A stretch of DNA of 64,000 nt from Bacteroidota bacterium (GCA_013359235.1 JABWCE010000005.1:62001-126000), one strand, 5' to 3'; positions 27,844-37,609 are shown, counted from the stretch's first letter. Numbers and translations are program-made. The notes: generated by a model not told the origin, from the sequence alone.

Positions 27844-29283
27844 TCACAAAACTTCAAATTTATAGGTAGAACATATATTTTTATTATTGTTAAATATTTT
27901 TAGGAAATAAATTCCGGGCTTTAAATTAAATGTAGAAATCTCAATTTTATTATAAAAATCAGATGAATTGAGTATTTTACCATAAGAGTCATAAATTATG
28001 ATTTTATCAGCATCTACTTGGTTTGGAGGCATTATAACTGTAATTTTTTCAATTGTAGGGTTTGGAAAAATTACAGCTCGGTTTTTATCAATTTCTTTTG
28101 CAGAAATCTGGCAAGGTGTGTATTCGAGAATTTTAATTCCTGCCCAGTTTGACGAAAAGGGAATTAATGAACACACATAAGAAAGATAAATTTGATTTTT
28201 GTACAAGCCAATACCCCAAGTTCCTATATCATTAGCTGTACCTCCGTAATAGTTACATGAGTCAGGATTTGAAATGTCTGAAACATCAAGCACTATCATA
28301 TCGGTTTTTCCAACCGATAAAAACAAGGTTTTACAACTTTTATTAAACTGAATTTCGTTGGCATGTACAGGGCTTGTAAACCAATTGCTCGATGGGCAAT
28401 TGTATGGGTTCCATTTTCCTGAAATTTTTATTTTTGAAGTATCTTTTATATTTAAAATTTCTAAACCACAATAATCTACTGCCACATACAGCAAAGTGTC
28501 ATCAAGTATCAAATTATTATAAGCTCTGGGTTTTCCATTGAGTGCAGGGTTTGAAAACCTTCCGGTTTCTTTTGGTTTTTGTTTATCTTTTACATTAATA
28601 AGTCTTATCCCGCCAGCATCGTAGCAAAGATACACAATATCATTTTTAACTTCCATACCACGTGCATTGTATAAATTGGGGTTTGGATTTGCAGTAGGAA
28701 AATTTATATCCGGAATAAATTGTGAAATAAACTTTATATCACTTTTATCAGTAATATCTAAAATAATAAGTCCGTTTTTCATCGCTCCCAAATAGGCATA
28801 ATTTCCTTCAGTTTTTACAATGCCCGAACCCCCGCCTGATGACGGCAATTGCCACCAATCTACTACTATTGCATTTTTGGGGCTGCTTACGTCAATTATT
28901 GCCATACCGGCGTTTTGCGATGAATTGAAATGGTTGCCAAGAGCAATGTAAAGATAATTTCCTGATTGTGACAAGTTCATTGGCTCTAAATTTCCAAATG
29001 ACGAAACAGGTATTTCTTTTGAAAGTGAAGGTGATGATAGATTGGTAATGTCGTAAATTCTAACTCCGGCTTCTTTATTTGCCACATAAAGATAGTTTAG
29101 TCCGTTGGCATCATGAATCATTGTCATAGGTAATACACTACATGTAGAAGAGATTTCTGCAACTTTGTTAATATTGAATTTGCTGCATTGCGAATAGATT
29201 TTATTGCAAAAAAATAAAATAAAAATTAATAAAGTGTTTTTAATAAAAAAAATCATGAGTTGTATATGATTTGAGTGCTTCAA
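27844..29283 (-). CDS. LVIVD-repeat secreted protein with T9SS sorting domain
   Basis: A signal peptide (best start at Met10, 29256: IFFIKNTLLIFILFFCNKIYSQ) is followed by LVIVD beta-propeller repeats. These have the form VRIYDITNLSSP, MAIIDVSSPKN, LIILDITDKSD, IRLINVKDKQKP, LEILNIKDTSK and MIVLDVSDISNP. The C-terminus is a T9SS type A domain (AVIFPNPTIEKITVI ... LKPGIYFLKIFNNN). LVIVD proteins are surface-exposed and of unknown function, probably adhesive or scaffold. With the 7351 protein this is the second T9SS cargo here, so the host must possess a working T9SS outside the window. Confidence 0.88.
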   Translation of the reverse strand: MKHSNHIQLMIFFIKNTLLIFILFFCNKIYSQCSKFNINKVAEISSTCSVLPMTMIHDANGLNYLYVANKEAGVRIYDITNLSSPSLSKEIPVSSFGNLEPMNLSQSGNYLYIALGNHFNSSQNAGMAIIDVSSPKNAIVVDWWQLPSSGGGSGIVKTEGNYAYLGAMKNGLIILDITDKSDIKFISQFIPDINFPTANPNPNLYNARGMEVKNDIVYLCYDAGGIRLINVKDKQKPKETGRFSNPALNGKPRAYNNLILDDTLLYVAVDYCGLEILNIKDTSKIKISGKWNPYNCPSSNWFTSPVHANEIQFNKSCKTLFLSVGKTDMIVLDVSDISNPDSCNYYGGTANDIGTWGIGLYKNQIYLSYVCSLIPFSSNWAGIKILEYTPCQISAKEIDKNRAVIFPNPTIEKITVIMPPNQVDADKIIIYDSYGKILNSSDFYNKIEISTFNLKPGIYFLKIFNNNKNICSTYKFEVL

Positions 29284-29511
29284 AAAATAAAATATATTTA
29301 ATCAAAGTTATAGTAAAATTATAACAAAATAAAATTGAATAAAAAAAAGTCACCTAATTATTAAATGATTAAATAACGTAAAAAAAAACGAAAATAAAAA
29401 ATGGCATTAGGCTTTTCCACGTTATACATAATGAGTAAAATATTTGAAAACCAGAAGATTTAGGGAAAATAGCTCATTGAAATCAACATATAATAAACAA
29501 TATATAAAAAC

Positions 29512-29520
29512 AGTGGATAA
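29512..29520 (-). other. DnaA-box-like nonamer upstream of dnaB
   Basis: The minus strand reads TTATCCACT, one mismatch from TTATCCACA. It lies in the 292-bp AT-rich gap between the LVIVD gene and dnaB. A second copy of the same nonamer occurs at 9642-9650. No cluster of boxes or origin architecture is present, so this is recorded only as a possible DnaA site. Nothing else recognisable lies in this gap. Confidence 0.25.
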
Positions 29521-29575
29521 CTGATAGAGGCAATAAATTAAATTTGAATTATATTAAAATTGTCGAACAAAATAA

Positions 29576-31084
29576 ATGGCTCTCGAACCAAAATTAAAAT
29601 ATAAAAAGCAAAAAAAAGACATAGAGGAAATTGTGTATGGAGGAAAACTTGCACCACAGGCTCGTGAACTCGAAGAAGCAGTGCTTGGAGCCATGATGCT
29701 CGAAAAAAATGCTGCCGAAAAGGTCATTGATATTTTGAAAGAAGAAACTTTTTATGAAGATTCGCACAAATACATATTTATTGCAATTGCCGAATTGTTT
29801 AACAGAGCAAAACCAATTGATATACTTACAGTAACTGATGAATTGAGAAAACATGGCACACTTGATTTAGCGGGGGGGGCATTTTACATTACAAAACTTA
29901 CAAATAAAGTTACTTCGGCTGCAAATATTGAATATCACACTCATATTCTTTTGCAAAAATACATTCAAAGGCAAATGATAAACATAGCCGGCGAAATAGG
30001 AAAAAAAGCTTTTGAAGACACTACTGATGCTTTTGAATTACTTGACGAAGCCGAAAAAAATTTATTTGCTATAAAAAATGATACAATGAAGAAGGGACAT
30101 GTGCCTTTGGGCGATATTCTTCATACTGCTATTAAAAATATTGAAATACTTAAAAACAACGAAAATCAATTTTCGGGTGTGCCTTCAGGGTTAAAAGAAC
30201 TTGATAAAATAACCGGAGGTTGGCAAAAATCAGATTTGATAATTATTGCAGGAAGACCTGGTATGGGTAAAACAGCTTTTGTAGTTTCTATTGCCCGCAA
30301 TGCTGCAATTGATTTTAAAAAGCCGGTTGCATTGTTTTCATTAGAGATGTCGTCTGTTCAGCTTGTTACAAGACTAATTTCGTCTGAAACTGAAATAAGT
30401 TCGGAAAAAATAAGAAGGGGTGATCTTGACGATTCGGAATGGGAGGTTTTGAGCAAAAAAACCGAAAAACTTGCCGAAGCTCCTATTTTTATTGATGATA
30501 CGCCTTCTTTATCAATTTTTGATTTTAAGGCAAAAGCTCGTCGTTTAAAATCTCAGCACAATATTGAACTTATTATTGTTGACTATTTGCAATTGATGAA
30601 AGGTGACGACAAAAACATTGGAAACCGCGAACAAGAAATAAGTTACATTTCACGAAGTTTAAAATCGCTTGCCAAAGAGTTAGACATTCCGGTTATTGCA
30701 TTAGCACAATTGAGTCGCAAGGCTGAAACAAGATCAGAAAATCGTCCTCAATTGTCAGACCTTAGAGAATCTGGTTCAATTGAGCAAGATGCAGATGTTG
30801 TAGGATTTATTTACCGTCCTGAATATTATCAGATTTTTCAAGACGAAAACTCAAACTCGCTTATTGGAATTGGCGAATTTATAATTCAAAAACACCGAAA
30901 CGGTCCAAATGATACAGTAAGATTAAAATATCAAGGTGAATTTACCAAATTTACAAATCTTGATGATAATTCTTTTCTTGATACTTTTAGTTTTAACGAT
31001 ATCACTTCTAATACAATCGTAAAAGAATCAAAACTTAACGATATGCCTTTCGGTACTGATTCTGATTTTGACCCCCCATTTTAA
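29576..31084 (+). CDS. dnaB: Replicative DNA helicase
   Basis: This is the hexameric fork helicase. An N-terminal primase-interaction domain (about residues 25-125) and a RecA-like domain with Walker [11 protein letters not shown], Walker [10 protein letters not shown] and the late [22 protein letters not shown] motif are all intact. At 502 residues it is the normal length, with a short acidic extension. An eight-G run (29872-29879) in the codons for Ala-Gly-Gly-Ala is exceptional in this AT-rich DNA. The stop overlaps that of the converging ABC gene by four bases. Confidence 0.95.
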   Translation: MALEPKLKYKKQKKDIEEIVYGGKLAPQARELEEAVLGAMMLEKNAAEKVIDILKEETFYEDSHKYIFIAIAELFNRAKPIDILTVTDELRKHGTLDLAGGAFYITKLTNKVTSAANIEYHTHILLQKYIQRQMINIAGEIGKKAFEDTTDAFELLDEAEKNLFAIKNDTMKKGHVPLGDILHTAIKNIEILKNNENQFSGVPSGLKELDKITGGWQKSDLIIIAGRPGMGKTAFVVSIARNAAIDFKKPVALFSLEMSSVQLVTRLISSETEISSEKIRRGDLDDSEWEVLSKKTEKLAEAPIFIDDTPSLSIFDFKAKARRLKSQHNIELIIVDYLQLMKGDDKNIGNREQEISYISRSLKSLAKELDIPVIALAQLSRKAETRSENRPQLSDLRESGSIEQDADVVGFIYRPEYYQIFQDENSNSLIGIGEFIIQKHRNGPNDTVRLKYQGEFTKFTNLDDNSFLDTFSFNDITSNTIVKESKLNDMPFGTDSDFDPPF

Positions 31085-31782
31085 GCAGAGGCGGTTTCTC
31101 TGATATTTTGCAACGTATCAATATGCCCGTCAATCATTCTGATTATTCTTTTGGCTCTTTTTGCCACATCTTCTTCGTGTGTTACCATAAGAATTGTATT
31201 GCCAAATGAATGTATTTTATCAAAAAGGTCTAAAATTTCTCCCGAACTTCTGCTGTCTAAATTTCCGGTGGGCTCGTCAGCCAATAAAATTGAAGGATTA
31301 TTTACCAAAGCCCTTGCTATTGCAACTCTTTGTCTTTGTCCCCCGGAGAGTTCATTAGGCTTGTGATTCATTCTGTTTTCCAAACCAACAGAAATAAGAG
31401 TTTCTTTAGCTCTATCGGTTCTTTCTTTTTTTGAAATTCCGGCATAAATAAGTGGTAACTCTACATTTTCTATTGCATTCATTCGTGGTAGTAAATTAAA
31501 GGTTTGAAAAACAAACCCGATTTCTTTATTTCTAATTTCGGCTAATTGGTTATCATTCAATTTTATTACATCTGTACCGTTAAGTATATAACTTCCTGAT
31601 GTAGGAGTATCAAGGCAACCGATAATGTTCATCAATGTAGATTTTCCGCTTCCTGAGGGTCCCATAAGTGCGGCAAATTCGCCTTTAAAAATTTCACAAC
31701 TCAAATTTTGAAGAGCATAGAGTTTTTGCTGTCCCATTACATATACCTTTTCAATATTGTTCAACAGGATTACTGAACTCAT
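31081..31782 (-). CDS. ABC transporter ATPase, LolD/MacB type
   Basis: This is a stand-alone ATPase subunit of 233 residues with Walker [11 protein letters not shown], the Q-loop [11 protein letters not shown], the signature [15 protein letters not shown] and Walker [13 protein letters not shown]. These features place it in the LolD/MacB/FtsE branch, which drives lipoprotein release or mechanotransmission. No permease gene is adjacent. It overlaps gatC by four bases (ATGA), so it is the last gene of the 34.1-31.1 kb minus-strand group. Confidence 0.9.
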   Translation of the reverse strand: MSSVILLNNIEKVYVMGQQKLYALQNLSCEIFKGEFAALMGPSGSGKSTLMNIIGCLDTPTSGSYILNGTDVIKLNDNQLAEIRNKEIGFVFQTFNLLPRMNAIENVELPLIYAGISKKERTDRAKETLISVGLENRMNHKPNELSGGQRQRVAIARALVNNPSILLADEPTGNLDSRSSGEILDLFDKIHSFGNTILMVTHEEDVAKRAKRIIRMIDGHIDTLQNIRETASA

Positions 31783-32069
31783 TTTTTTATAAATTTTGGA
31801 ACTTTAAAGTAATCAGAATCCTTGTCTGGTGCATTTTTTAGTGCTTCTTCTTTACTTATTTCGTTTTTTATTTCATCCTCTCTAAGGTTGTTTTGGCAAT
31901 CGATCATGTATATCAAAGGCTCTACTCCATCAGTGTTTACTTCAGATAATTTATCAAAAAAATCAACTATTTTTTCTAAATCGGTTTTGATTTTTATCTT
32001 TTCATTTGCGTTAAATTCAAGCCGAGCCAGATTTGCAATTTCATCAATTTTTTTATCTGTAATTTTCAT
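31779..32069 (-). CDS. gatC: Asp/Glu-tRNA amidotransferase subunit C
   Basis: This is a 96-residue helical protein with the GatC signature IANLARLEF, then [22 protein letters not shown] and a C-terminal KVPKFIKK. GatC stabilises GatA-GatB, which converts Glu-tRNA(Gln) or Asp-tRNA(Asn) to the amide form. gatA and gatB are not in the window. It lies three bases from the plsC stop, so it is cotranscribed with lipid genes, as is common in Bacteroidota. Confidence 0.9.
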   Translation of the reverse strand: MKITDKKIDEIANLARLEFNANEKIKIKTDLEKIVDFFDKLSEVNTDGVEPLIYMIDCQNNLREDEIKNEISKEEALKNAPDKDSDYFKVPKFIKK

Positions 32070-32072
32070 TAA

Positions 32073-32813
32073 TCAAAATTTTAAATATTTTTTCAATTCG
32101 GCATCAATTATACCAAAAACTTTACCTTTTAGTTCATCTTTTTGTTCAGGTTTTAGACCAATTGTGGGGATAGCACGATGAATTACCATTCTCATTTTAC
32201 CAGGTAAAAGACCATTTGAAAAACCACCTCCCGACATTCTTTTCCAATTGTCAATAATAGTTATGGGTACTATTGGAATTTGGTTTTCAATAGCCAATCT
32301 GAATGCTCCAGATTTAAAATTTGATAGATTTGGGTAATTTTTTTTTATACCTCCTTCGGGAAAAACAAGAATGCTTGCTCCGTTTTTTATTCTTTCGTCA
32401 GCAATTTTAAAGGCTTCATGAGATTTTTTAATACTTCTTCGATTTACAGGTATATCAATTGTTTTAAAAAAAATATTAAACCCAAATATTTTTGTCAATT
32501 CATCTTTTGCCATAAAATTAAAATAATTTGGTATAAGTAGGGTAGTAATAATAATATCGAGATACGAGAAATGATTAGGACAGAAAATATAAGTTTTGTT
32601 TATATCAGGTTTTTCTTCAAAAATAACTATTGGAAATAATCCACTGGGATATACTATACAATAACCCCAAAATTTTCGCAATTTGTGTGCAGCATTATAC
32701 CATTTTGGGTTTGATAATAATATATAAAATGGAATGTATAAAATGGCAAAAACAACTACAAAAAGAATAAAGAACCAAGCAGCCCATAAAATTCTTAATG
32801 TTTTGAATTTCAT
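32073..32813 (-). CDS. plsC: 1-acyl-sn-glycerol-3-phosphate acyltransferase
   Basis: This membrane-associated PlsC-type acyltransferase makes phosphatidic acid. It carries the catalytic HX4D motif in PNHFSYLDIII, the PVNRRS block, the substrate motif FPEGGIKKN and the late PIVPITIIDNWKRM. One or two transmembrane helices lie at the N-terminus (ILWAAWFFILFVVVFAILYI). At 246 residues it is complete. It follows an SRPBCC gene by 12 bp. Confidence 0.9.
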   Translation of the reverse strand: MKFKTLRILWAAWFFILFVVVFAILYIPFYILLSNPKWYNAAHKLRKFWGYCIVYPSGLFPIVIFEEKPDINKTYIFCPNHFSYLDIIITTLLIPNYFNFMAKDELTKIFGFNIFFKTIDIPVNRRSIKKSHEAFKIADERIKNGASILVFPEGGIKKNYPNLSNFKSGAFRLAIENQIPIVPITIIDNWKRMSGGGFSNGLLPGKMRMVIHRAIPTIGLKPEQKDELKGKVFGIIDAELKKYLKF

Positions 32814-32825
32814 TTTACAATTTTT

Positions 32826-33224
32826 TTAACAAAAGTGTTTTTTTAAGTGTTCTGCCATATAATCTGCAATGTTTTTAAGTGGTTTTTCGGCTACCATTTT
32901 CATAAACATATTAAGTTCGGCATTTATAACCACTTTTGCATTACATGCATTATTATCAGGTGTTATAAACCATTCAATATTCAAGTCAACAGGTGCTTTT
33001 GATACTGGTACAATTTTAATGTAGGAGTTGTGTTTAATTTCTGATTTTTTTAAGTGCAAACTACCAATTCCTTGAATTTTGAGTTTTGCTTCATCAAAAT
33101 TGCTCCACCAATCACTTACAGATTGAGGCATAATTAGCCTGTGATTGTTCAAATCGTTCAAAAAATTAAAGACCTCGTTTGAAGTAGAATTCACTTGAAC
33201 TTGATTGCTTTCAATATTTATCAT
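32826..33224 (-). CDS. SRPBCC (START-like) family protein
   Basis: This is a 132-residue small helix-grip protein. NQVQVNSTSNEVFNFLNDLNNH and GSLHLKKSEIKHNSYIKI match the polyketide-cyclase/dehydrase-like Bacteroidota family, and the C-terminal AEHLKKHFC is usual. Such proteins form hydrophobic pockets; the ligand is unknown. It starts five bases after the DUF4199 gene's stop and precedes plsC. Confidence 0.75.
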   Translation of the reverse strand: MINIESNQVQVNSTSNEVFNFLNDLNNHRLIMPQSVSDWWSNFDEAKLKIQGIGSLHLKKSEIKHNSYIKIVPVSKAPVDLNIEWFITPDNNACNAKVVINAELNMFMKMVAEKPLKNIADYMAEHLKKHFC

Positions 33225-33229
33225 TTTTT

Positions 33230-33739
33230 TTAATTTCGGCGATTATATACAAATGCAGTAACAAATACGGCAGTTATCATTCCTATTACAAATGATGTAA
33301 ACATATTAGGTAATAAAAAACCACCAGGTGTAAATTGTAAATGAATGTTTTCTAAAGCTTTTGGAATATTTACAGAAGTATCGTTTGAATTTTGAACATT
33401 TTTCACAAAAATATCTTGAGCTACTTTTTCAGCTTTCGAAAATATATGAGGAGATAAAATATAAATTAGCGAAAAACCAATAAAATTTACAATGCCATTA
33501 ATTAGAGACACCATAAAGCCTGTGAACATACTTCGCATAAATGTAATTTGGTTTCCTGCAACTTTTTTAGTGCCTATTATTGCAAAAATTACAGAAATGC
33601 AAAGTATTATAAACGAAAACGACCTGAATAAAAAATTGTTTTCACTTGTAATAAACAAATTGTTTTTATAAAAAAAGTAAAGATAAACCGAAGATATCAA
33701 TCCACTGAAAATACCAAATGCTAAATATATTTTTTTCAA
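33230..33739 (-). CDS. DUF4199-type four-helix membrane protein
   Basis: This is a 169-residue inner-membrane protein with four transmembrane segments (about residues 5-25, 36-56, 73-96, 144-165). The long loop KAEKVAQDIFVKNVQN and the layout are typical of DUF4199. Function is unknown. It is in an operon-like run with the SRPBCC, plsC, gatC and ABC genes. Confidence 0.7.
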   Translation of the reverse strand: MKKIYLAFGIFSGLISSVYLYFFYKNNLFITSENNFLFRSFSFIILCISVIFAIIGTKKVAGNQITFMRSMFTGFMVSLINGIVNFIGFSLIYILSPHIFSKAEKVAQDIFVKNVQNSNDTSVNIPKALENIHLQFTPGGFLLPNMFTSFVIGMITAVFVTAFVYNRRN

Positions 33740-33790
33740 AACCCTATTATTTTATAAGGTTGCAAATTTAAAGAAACAGAATGATTTTAC

Positions 33791-34099
33791 TTATTCTTGA
33801 TTGGAAGTATTTTCTACTCTATCATGACGAAACTCGTCAAAGTTATATTCAGGCATAAGGTCTGTTTTAACATAGTTTACGGTTTCCTGAAAGGCATCCA
33901 TAAACTTATTAAAATCTTCTTTATACAAAAAAATCTTATGTTTTACGTACATACCATCTTCAGGGCGTTTTTTGCTTTCGGTTATTGTAATGTAATAGTC
34001 GTTTCCTCTCGTAGCTTTAACGTCAAAAAAATAAGTTCTTTTACCAGCTTTAACTTTTTTTGAAAAAACTTCATTTCCTTCTCTTGTAGAGTCTTGCAT
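33791..34099 (-). CDS. PUR-alpha-like DUF3276 protein
   Basis: This is a small nucleic-acid-binding protein conserved across Bacteroidota. KVKAGKRTYFFDVKATRGNDYYITITESKK is nearly the family signature (core RTYFFDVKATRGNDYY), followed by HKIFLYKEDFNKFMDA. Borrelia and Bacteroides homologues bind DNA/RNA as PUR-domain dimers. ATG 34099 (MQDSTREGNEVF) was chosen; the longer frame from 34138 adds FFAQLFKIKKQI, unlike the family. The 51-bp gap suggests it may be independent of the DUF4199 group. Confidence 0.87.
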   Translation of the reverse strand: MQDSTREGNEVFSKKVKAGKRTYFFDVKATRGNDYYITITESKKRPEDGMYVKHKIFLYKEDFNKFMDAFQETVNYVKTDLMPEYNFDEFRHDRVENTSNQE

Positions 34100-34297
34100 A
34101 ATTTGCTTTTTGATTTTAAATAACTGTGCAAAAAACAAGATAAATTTGATTATCTCAATAACAATTATTGAAATATTTTGAATTTTATATGCAAAGCCTT
34201 GAAATTCAGAATATAATTATTTTAATTAAAACCTTGTTTCAAATAAAAATGAGCATTAAAGTTTACATCTTTAGTACAAAATATTAATAATATTTAT

Positions 34298-34309
34298 GCT
34301 TAATTAAGC
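34298..34309. promoter_or_regulatory. Perfect 12-bp palindrome upstream of the amino acid dehydrogenase
   Basis: GCTTAATTAAGC is a perfect palindrome 18 bp upstream of the -7 box at 34328-34335. A regulator binding here could overlap the -33 contact region. The function is inferred from position only. Confidence 0.3.
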
Positions 34310-34327
34310 TACATTAATAAAAAAGTT

Positions 34328-34335
34328 TACTTTTG
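34328..34335 (+). promoter_or_regulatory. Bacteroidota -7 box (TACTTTTG)
   Basis: TACTTTTG is an exact TAnnTTTG match ending 26 bp before ATG 34362. Confidence 0.55.
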
Positions 34336-34361
34336 CAACGAAAATAATTCAGAAACACTAC

Positions 34362-35462
34362 ATGATAGATGTAAAAGAGAAAACAATATTAAATGATGCC
34401 GGAATTTTTGATACCATGACTGAATTTGAACATGAACAAATTATGTTTTGCAGTGATAATGCTTCAGGTCTCAAAGCTATAATTGCAATTCATAATACAG
34501 TTTTAGGCCCCGGGTTAGGTGGTACCAGATTTTATAATTACAAATCTGAAAACGATGCAATAAAAGATGTATTGCGGCTTTCAAGAGGTATGACTTACAA
34601 AGCTTCAATTTCTGGCTTGAATTTAGGAGGGGCAAAAGCAATAATAATAGGTGACCCAAACAGAATTAAATCTGAAGCACTTTTTAGAAGATTTGGACGA
34701 TTTATTGATAACTTAGGTGGTAAATATATAACAGCCGAAGACGTAGGTACAACTACAAGTGATATGGAGTATATAAGTATGGAAACTCAACATGTAGTAG
34801 GCTTGCCCGAAATAAAAGGTGGCGGAGGGGATCCATCTCCGGTTACAGCTTATGGCGTGTATTTAGGAATGAAAGCTGCTGCAAAACACACCTACGGTAA
34901 TGATTCGCTAAATGGTAAAACCATTGCTGTGCAAGGTATTGGAAAAGTTGGCTATAATTTAATAGAACTTCTTCATAAAGAAGGAGCAAAAATATATGTG
35001 ACAGACATAAACGAAGATAATCTGAAAAAAGCTAATACAGATTTTAATGCAATTAGCGTAAACAACGAAGACATTTTTAGTCTTGATATTGATATTTTTG
35101 CACCATGTGCAATGGGAGCAGTGTTAAATTCAAACACAATAAATAAACTTAAATGCTCTATAGTTGCTGGTGCCGCCAACAATCAACTCGAAAACGAAGA
35201 TGAACATGGTTCGATGTTAAAAACAAAAGATATAGTTTATGTTCCCGATTTTTTAATAAATGCAGGTGGACTAATAAATGTTTATTCTGAAGTAAACGGC
35301 TACAACAAAAAAATTGCTTTTGCACAAACTGAGAAAATTTACTACACGGTACTTGATATTTTAAGTAAAGCAGAAAAGGAAAACACACACACTCAAAAAG
35401 CAGCAATTGCAATTGCCGAAAATAGAATTAAGCAAATAATGCAATTGAAATCTACTATTTGA
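34362..35462 (+). CDS. Leucine/Glu-family amino acid dehydrogenase
   Basis: This NAD-dependent oxidative deaminase has LGPGLGGTRFYNY with the dinucleotide-side Lys in TYKASISGLNLGGAKAII and the Rossmann motif VQGIGKVGYNL. GGLINVYSEVNGYN at the C-terminus is typical of leucine dehydrogenase. At 366 residues it fits leucine/valine dehydrogenases better than the longer glutamate enzymes. It would yield branched-chain 2-oxoacids for a 2-oxoacid dehydrogenase such as the E2 at 9.8 kb. Its stop TGA overlaps the ATG of the next gene by one base. Confidence 0.88.
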   Translation: MIDVKEKTILNDAGIFDTMTEFEHEQIMFCSDNASGLKAIIAIHNTVLGPGLGGTRFYNYKSENDAIKDVLRLSRGMTYKASISGLNLGGAKAIIIGDPNRIKSEALFRRFGRFIDNLGGKYITAEDVGTTTSDMEYISMETQHVVGLPEIKGGGGDPSPVTAYGVYLGMKAAAKHTYGNDSLNGKTIAVQGIGKVGYNLIELLHKEGAKIYVTDINEDNLKKANTDFNAISVNNEDIFSLDIDIFAPCAMGAVLNSNTINKLKCSIVAGAANNQLENEDEHGSMLKTKDIVYVPDFLINAGGLINVYSEVNGYNKKIAFAQTEKIYYTVLDILSKAEKENTHTQKAAIAIAENRIKQIMQLKSTI

Positions 35463-36079
35463 TGCTAATAAATAAAAGTGTAATCACATTTTTTCTATTT
35501 TTTTTAACTACTTTTTGCTACTCACAGCAGAAAAAAGTTAATAAATTCAGAATTTACCTTGGTGCAGGTGACCGAAATCCAATTTCAGATTATATTAGCT
35601 TAACCGATAAATCTTTTAATGGCGAAGTAAGCTGGCAATATCGTGCCGGACTTAGATTGGTAGATAATTATGAACTAAATTTTGCAACTTATTACAGAAA
35701 AATAATGCATTTGCAATCTGATATGAGTTATAATAAATTATCCGGTTATTCGGCTGCTTTTGGATACGAATTTAGAAAACCCAAAAGCAGGGTAGGATAT
35801 CCTTTAGCTTTAGAAGTAATGAAATTTACAAATAATTTAGATTCTAGTTTTTCTGATGGCAGAAAACCTTATACTGATAACTATTCATCAATGTCCTATG
35901 GCTTTAAAATTGGGTTAAGATATCATTTTTCAAGATTTGTTTTTATGGAAACCGAAGCTAATTTCATGTATGAAAAATTTAATTTAAAAACTGACTGGGG
36001 AAAGTTTCAGAGAACATTGTCAAGTAATAATTTAACAAGTTTTAAATTTTTGGGAATATCGCTAAATATCAGTATTTAG
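35462..36079 (+). CDS. Outer membrane beta-barrel-like protein, unknown
   Basis: ATG 35462 overlaps the stop of the dehydrogenase gene. A signal peptide (LINKSVITFFLFFLTTFCYS) is followed by about 180 residues of alternating strands: FRIYLGAGDRNP, YELNFATYYRKI, SMSYGFKIGLRYHF and the terminal FLGISLNISI. The size fits an eight-stranded barrel. I recognise no named family and the role is unknown. It is translationally coupled to the amino acid dehydrogenase, which may be incidental. Confidence 0.65.
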   Translation: MLINKSVITFFLFFLTTFCYSQQKKVNKFRIYLGAGDRNPISDYISLTDKSFNGEVSWQYRAGLRLVDNYELNFATYYRKIMHLQSDMSYNKLSGYSAAFGYEFRKPKSRVGYPLALEVMKFTNNLDSSFSDGRKPYTDNYSSMSYGFKIGLRYHFSRFVFMETEANFMYEKFNLKTDWGKFQRTLSSNNLTSFKFLGISLNISI

Positions 36080-36094
36080 TTATTTATTTGTAAA

Positions 36095-37549
36095 ATGTTT
36101 ATTAAAAAAATTTTCTATAAACAGAAATTTTACCTTATTTTAATTTCATTATTTTTTTTTGCTTTACTCGCTTTTTACTCTTTTGTTTCTGAAGGATGTG
36201 AAGGTGGAATGGATAGCTACAATCATTATTTAATTTCAAAATACACATGGAAATATCCTCATCTTCTACTTGATCAATGGGGAAAACCATTGTACAACCT
36301 AATTGCTTCTCCGTTTGCAAACATTGGGTTTATAGGTGTTAAATTATTTAACATACTACTTTGGATTGGAAGTGCTTGGCTCACGTGGCTCACATCTCGC
36401 AAATTAAACTTAAAGTATTCATGGATTGCTTTTTTAATTGTATTATTACCTCAAGTTTCATATCAAAATACAATTTCAGGACTCACAGAATATTTAAACG
36501 AATTTCTACTCATTTCATTTGTTTATTTTATTGCAATTAAAAAATGGAATATTGGTGCCGCAATTGCAGGTTTGCTGCCTTTTGCACGTAGCGAGGGTTT
36601 TGTAATTATGGCTGCTACGGCTTTTTACCTCGTTTTTATAGTAAAAGAATATAAAAGCCTTTTATGGTTTGTAGCAGGTTCGGTTTTTTTTAGCTTGCTT
36701 GGGTTAATTATTTATGGAGATATTTTATGGATTTTTACCAATAATCCTTATATTATAGCACAAGCAAAAGGAATGAATTTGTGCGGTAATGGTAGTTTAT
36801 TTCATTATGTAAAACTTTCAAGATTTATTTTTTCAATTGCCGGAGTAATACTTTTAGTAGCAGGCTCGGTAATTTCTTTTATATTGCTTTTCAAAGGCAA
36901 TAAAAATGACAAATTTCGGAACAATTTTATTTTTTGGCTTTGTTGCGGAATATTTTGGTTGTTTTTCGCTGTACATTCAATTATTTGGTGGAAAGGTATA
37001 ATGGGGAGTTGCGGCTACACAAGAGTTATGATTGTAATTACTCCTCTTGCTGCGCTTATTGGCAATTACTCAATAAGTTATTTAACAGAAACCTTTAGTA
37101 AACTCAAATATCACATTATAGTATTTACAATTGTACTTATGCTCATTTCAATCTCCCATTTATATCAGTTTTCGAAGAAAAATTTGCCCTATACACTATC
37201 TGACGAGCAAAAAGAATTTGTAAAAGTTGCTGACTGGCTTAAAACATACGATTACAAAGGCAGAATGATATATTTTTTATATCCATATCTGAATATTTTG
37301 GCAAATATTGACCCCTATGATAAAAAGCATTTTGAATTTTTATGGAGTTTTGATTTTAAATATTCTCCTTTAGGAAGTTTAATAATTTGGGATGCACATT
37401 TCGGTCCAAACGAATGCAAAATACCACTTGAAAAATTGATGAACAATTCAGATTTTGAATTAATTAAATCTTTTAAGCCAGAAAAACCATTCAAAACTCT
37501 TAATGAATATCCATTTGAAATTTATATTTTTAAAAGAGTTAAAATCTGA
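36095..37549 (+). CDS. Multi-pass membrane protein, possible GT-C glycosyltransferase
   Basis: This is a 484-residue protein with about 10 transmembrane segments starting at residues 12-30. The early loop FVSEGCEGGMDSYNHYLISKY puts an acidic pair in the first outer loop, as GT-C enzymes do. Internal LPFARSEGF and IIWWKGIMGSCGYTRVMI motifs resemble lipid-linked-sugar mannosyltransferases and arabinosyltransferases. The C-terminal 100 residues are soluble. The acceptor and donor are unknown. It lies 15 bp after the barrel gene, so it may share its transcript. Confidence 0.6.
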   Translation: MFIKKIFYKQKFYLILISLFFFALLAFYSFVSEGCEGGMDSYNHYLISKYTWKYPHLLLDQWGKPLYNLIASPFANIGFIGVKLFNILLWIGSAWLTWLTSRKLNLKYSWIAFLIVLLPQVSYQNTISGLTEYLNEFLLISFVYFIAIKKWNIGAAIAGLLPFARSEGFVIMAATAFYLVFIVKEYKSLLWFVAGSVFFSLLGLIIYGDILWIFTNNPYIIAQAKGMNLCGNGSLFHYVKLSRFIFSIAGVILLVAGSVISFILLFKGNKNDKFRNNFIFWLCCGIFWLFFAVHSIIWWKGIMGSCGYTRVMIVITPLAALIGNYSISYLTETFSKLKYHIIVFTIVLMLISISHLYQFSKKNLPYTLSDEQKEFVKVADWLKTYDYKGRMIYFLYPYLNILANIDPYDKKHFEFLWSFDFKYSPLGSLIIWDAHFGPNECKIPLEKLMNNSDFELIKSFKPEKPFKTLNEYPFEIYIFKRVKI

Positions 37550-37568
37550 ATTATTGCTTTTAAGATAT

Positions 37569-37576
37569 TATTTTTG
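37569..37576 (+). promoter_or_regulatory. Bacteroidota -7 box (TATTTTTG)
   Basis: TATTTTTG (TAnnTTTG) ends 33 bp before the nusB ATG at 37610. Confidence 0.5.
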
Positions 37577-37609
37577 CAGCCGTTTTTATAAAGAGATTCA
37601 AAAAATTTA

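Noticed and set aside
36095-37549. Membrane protein as a T9SS or GldLM-system component
   Set aside because: Its many helices and GT-C-like loop suggest lipid-linked sugar transfer, and its neighbours do not belong to the GldLM-like set.
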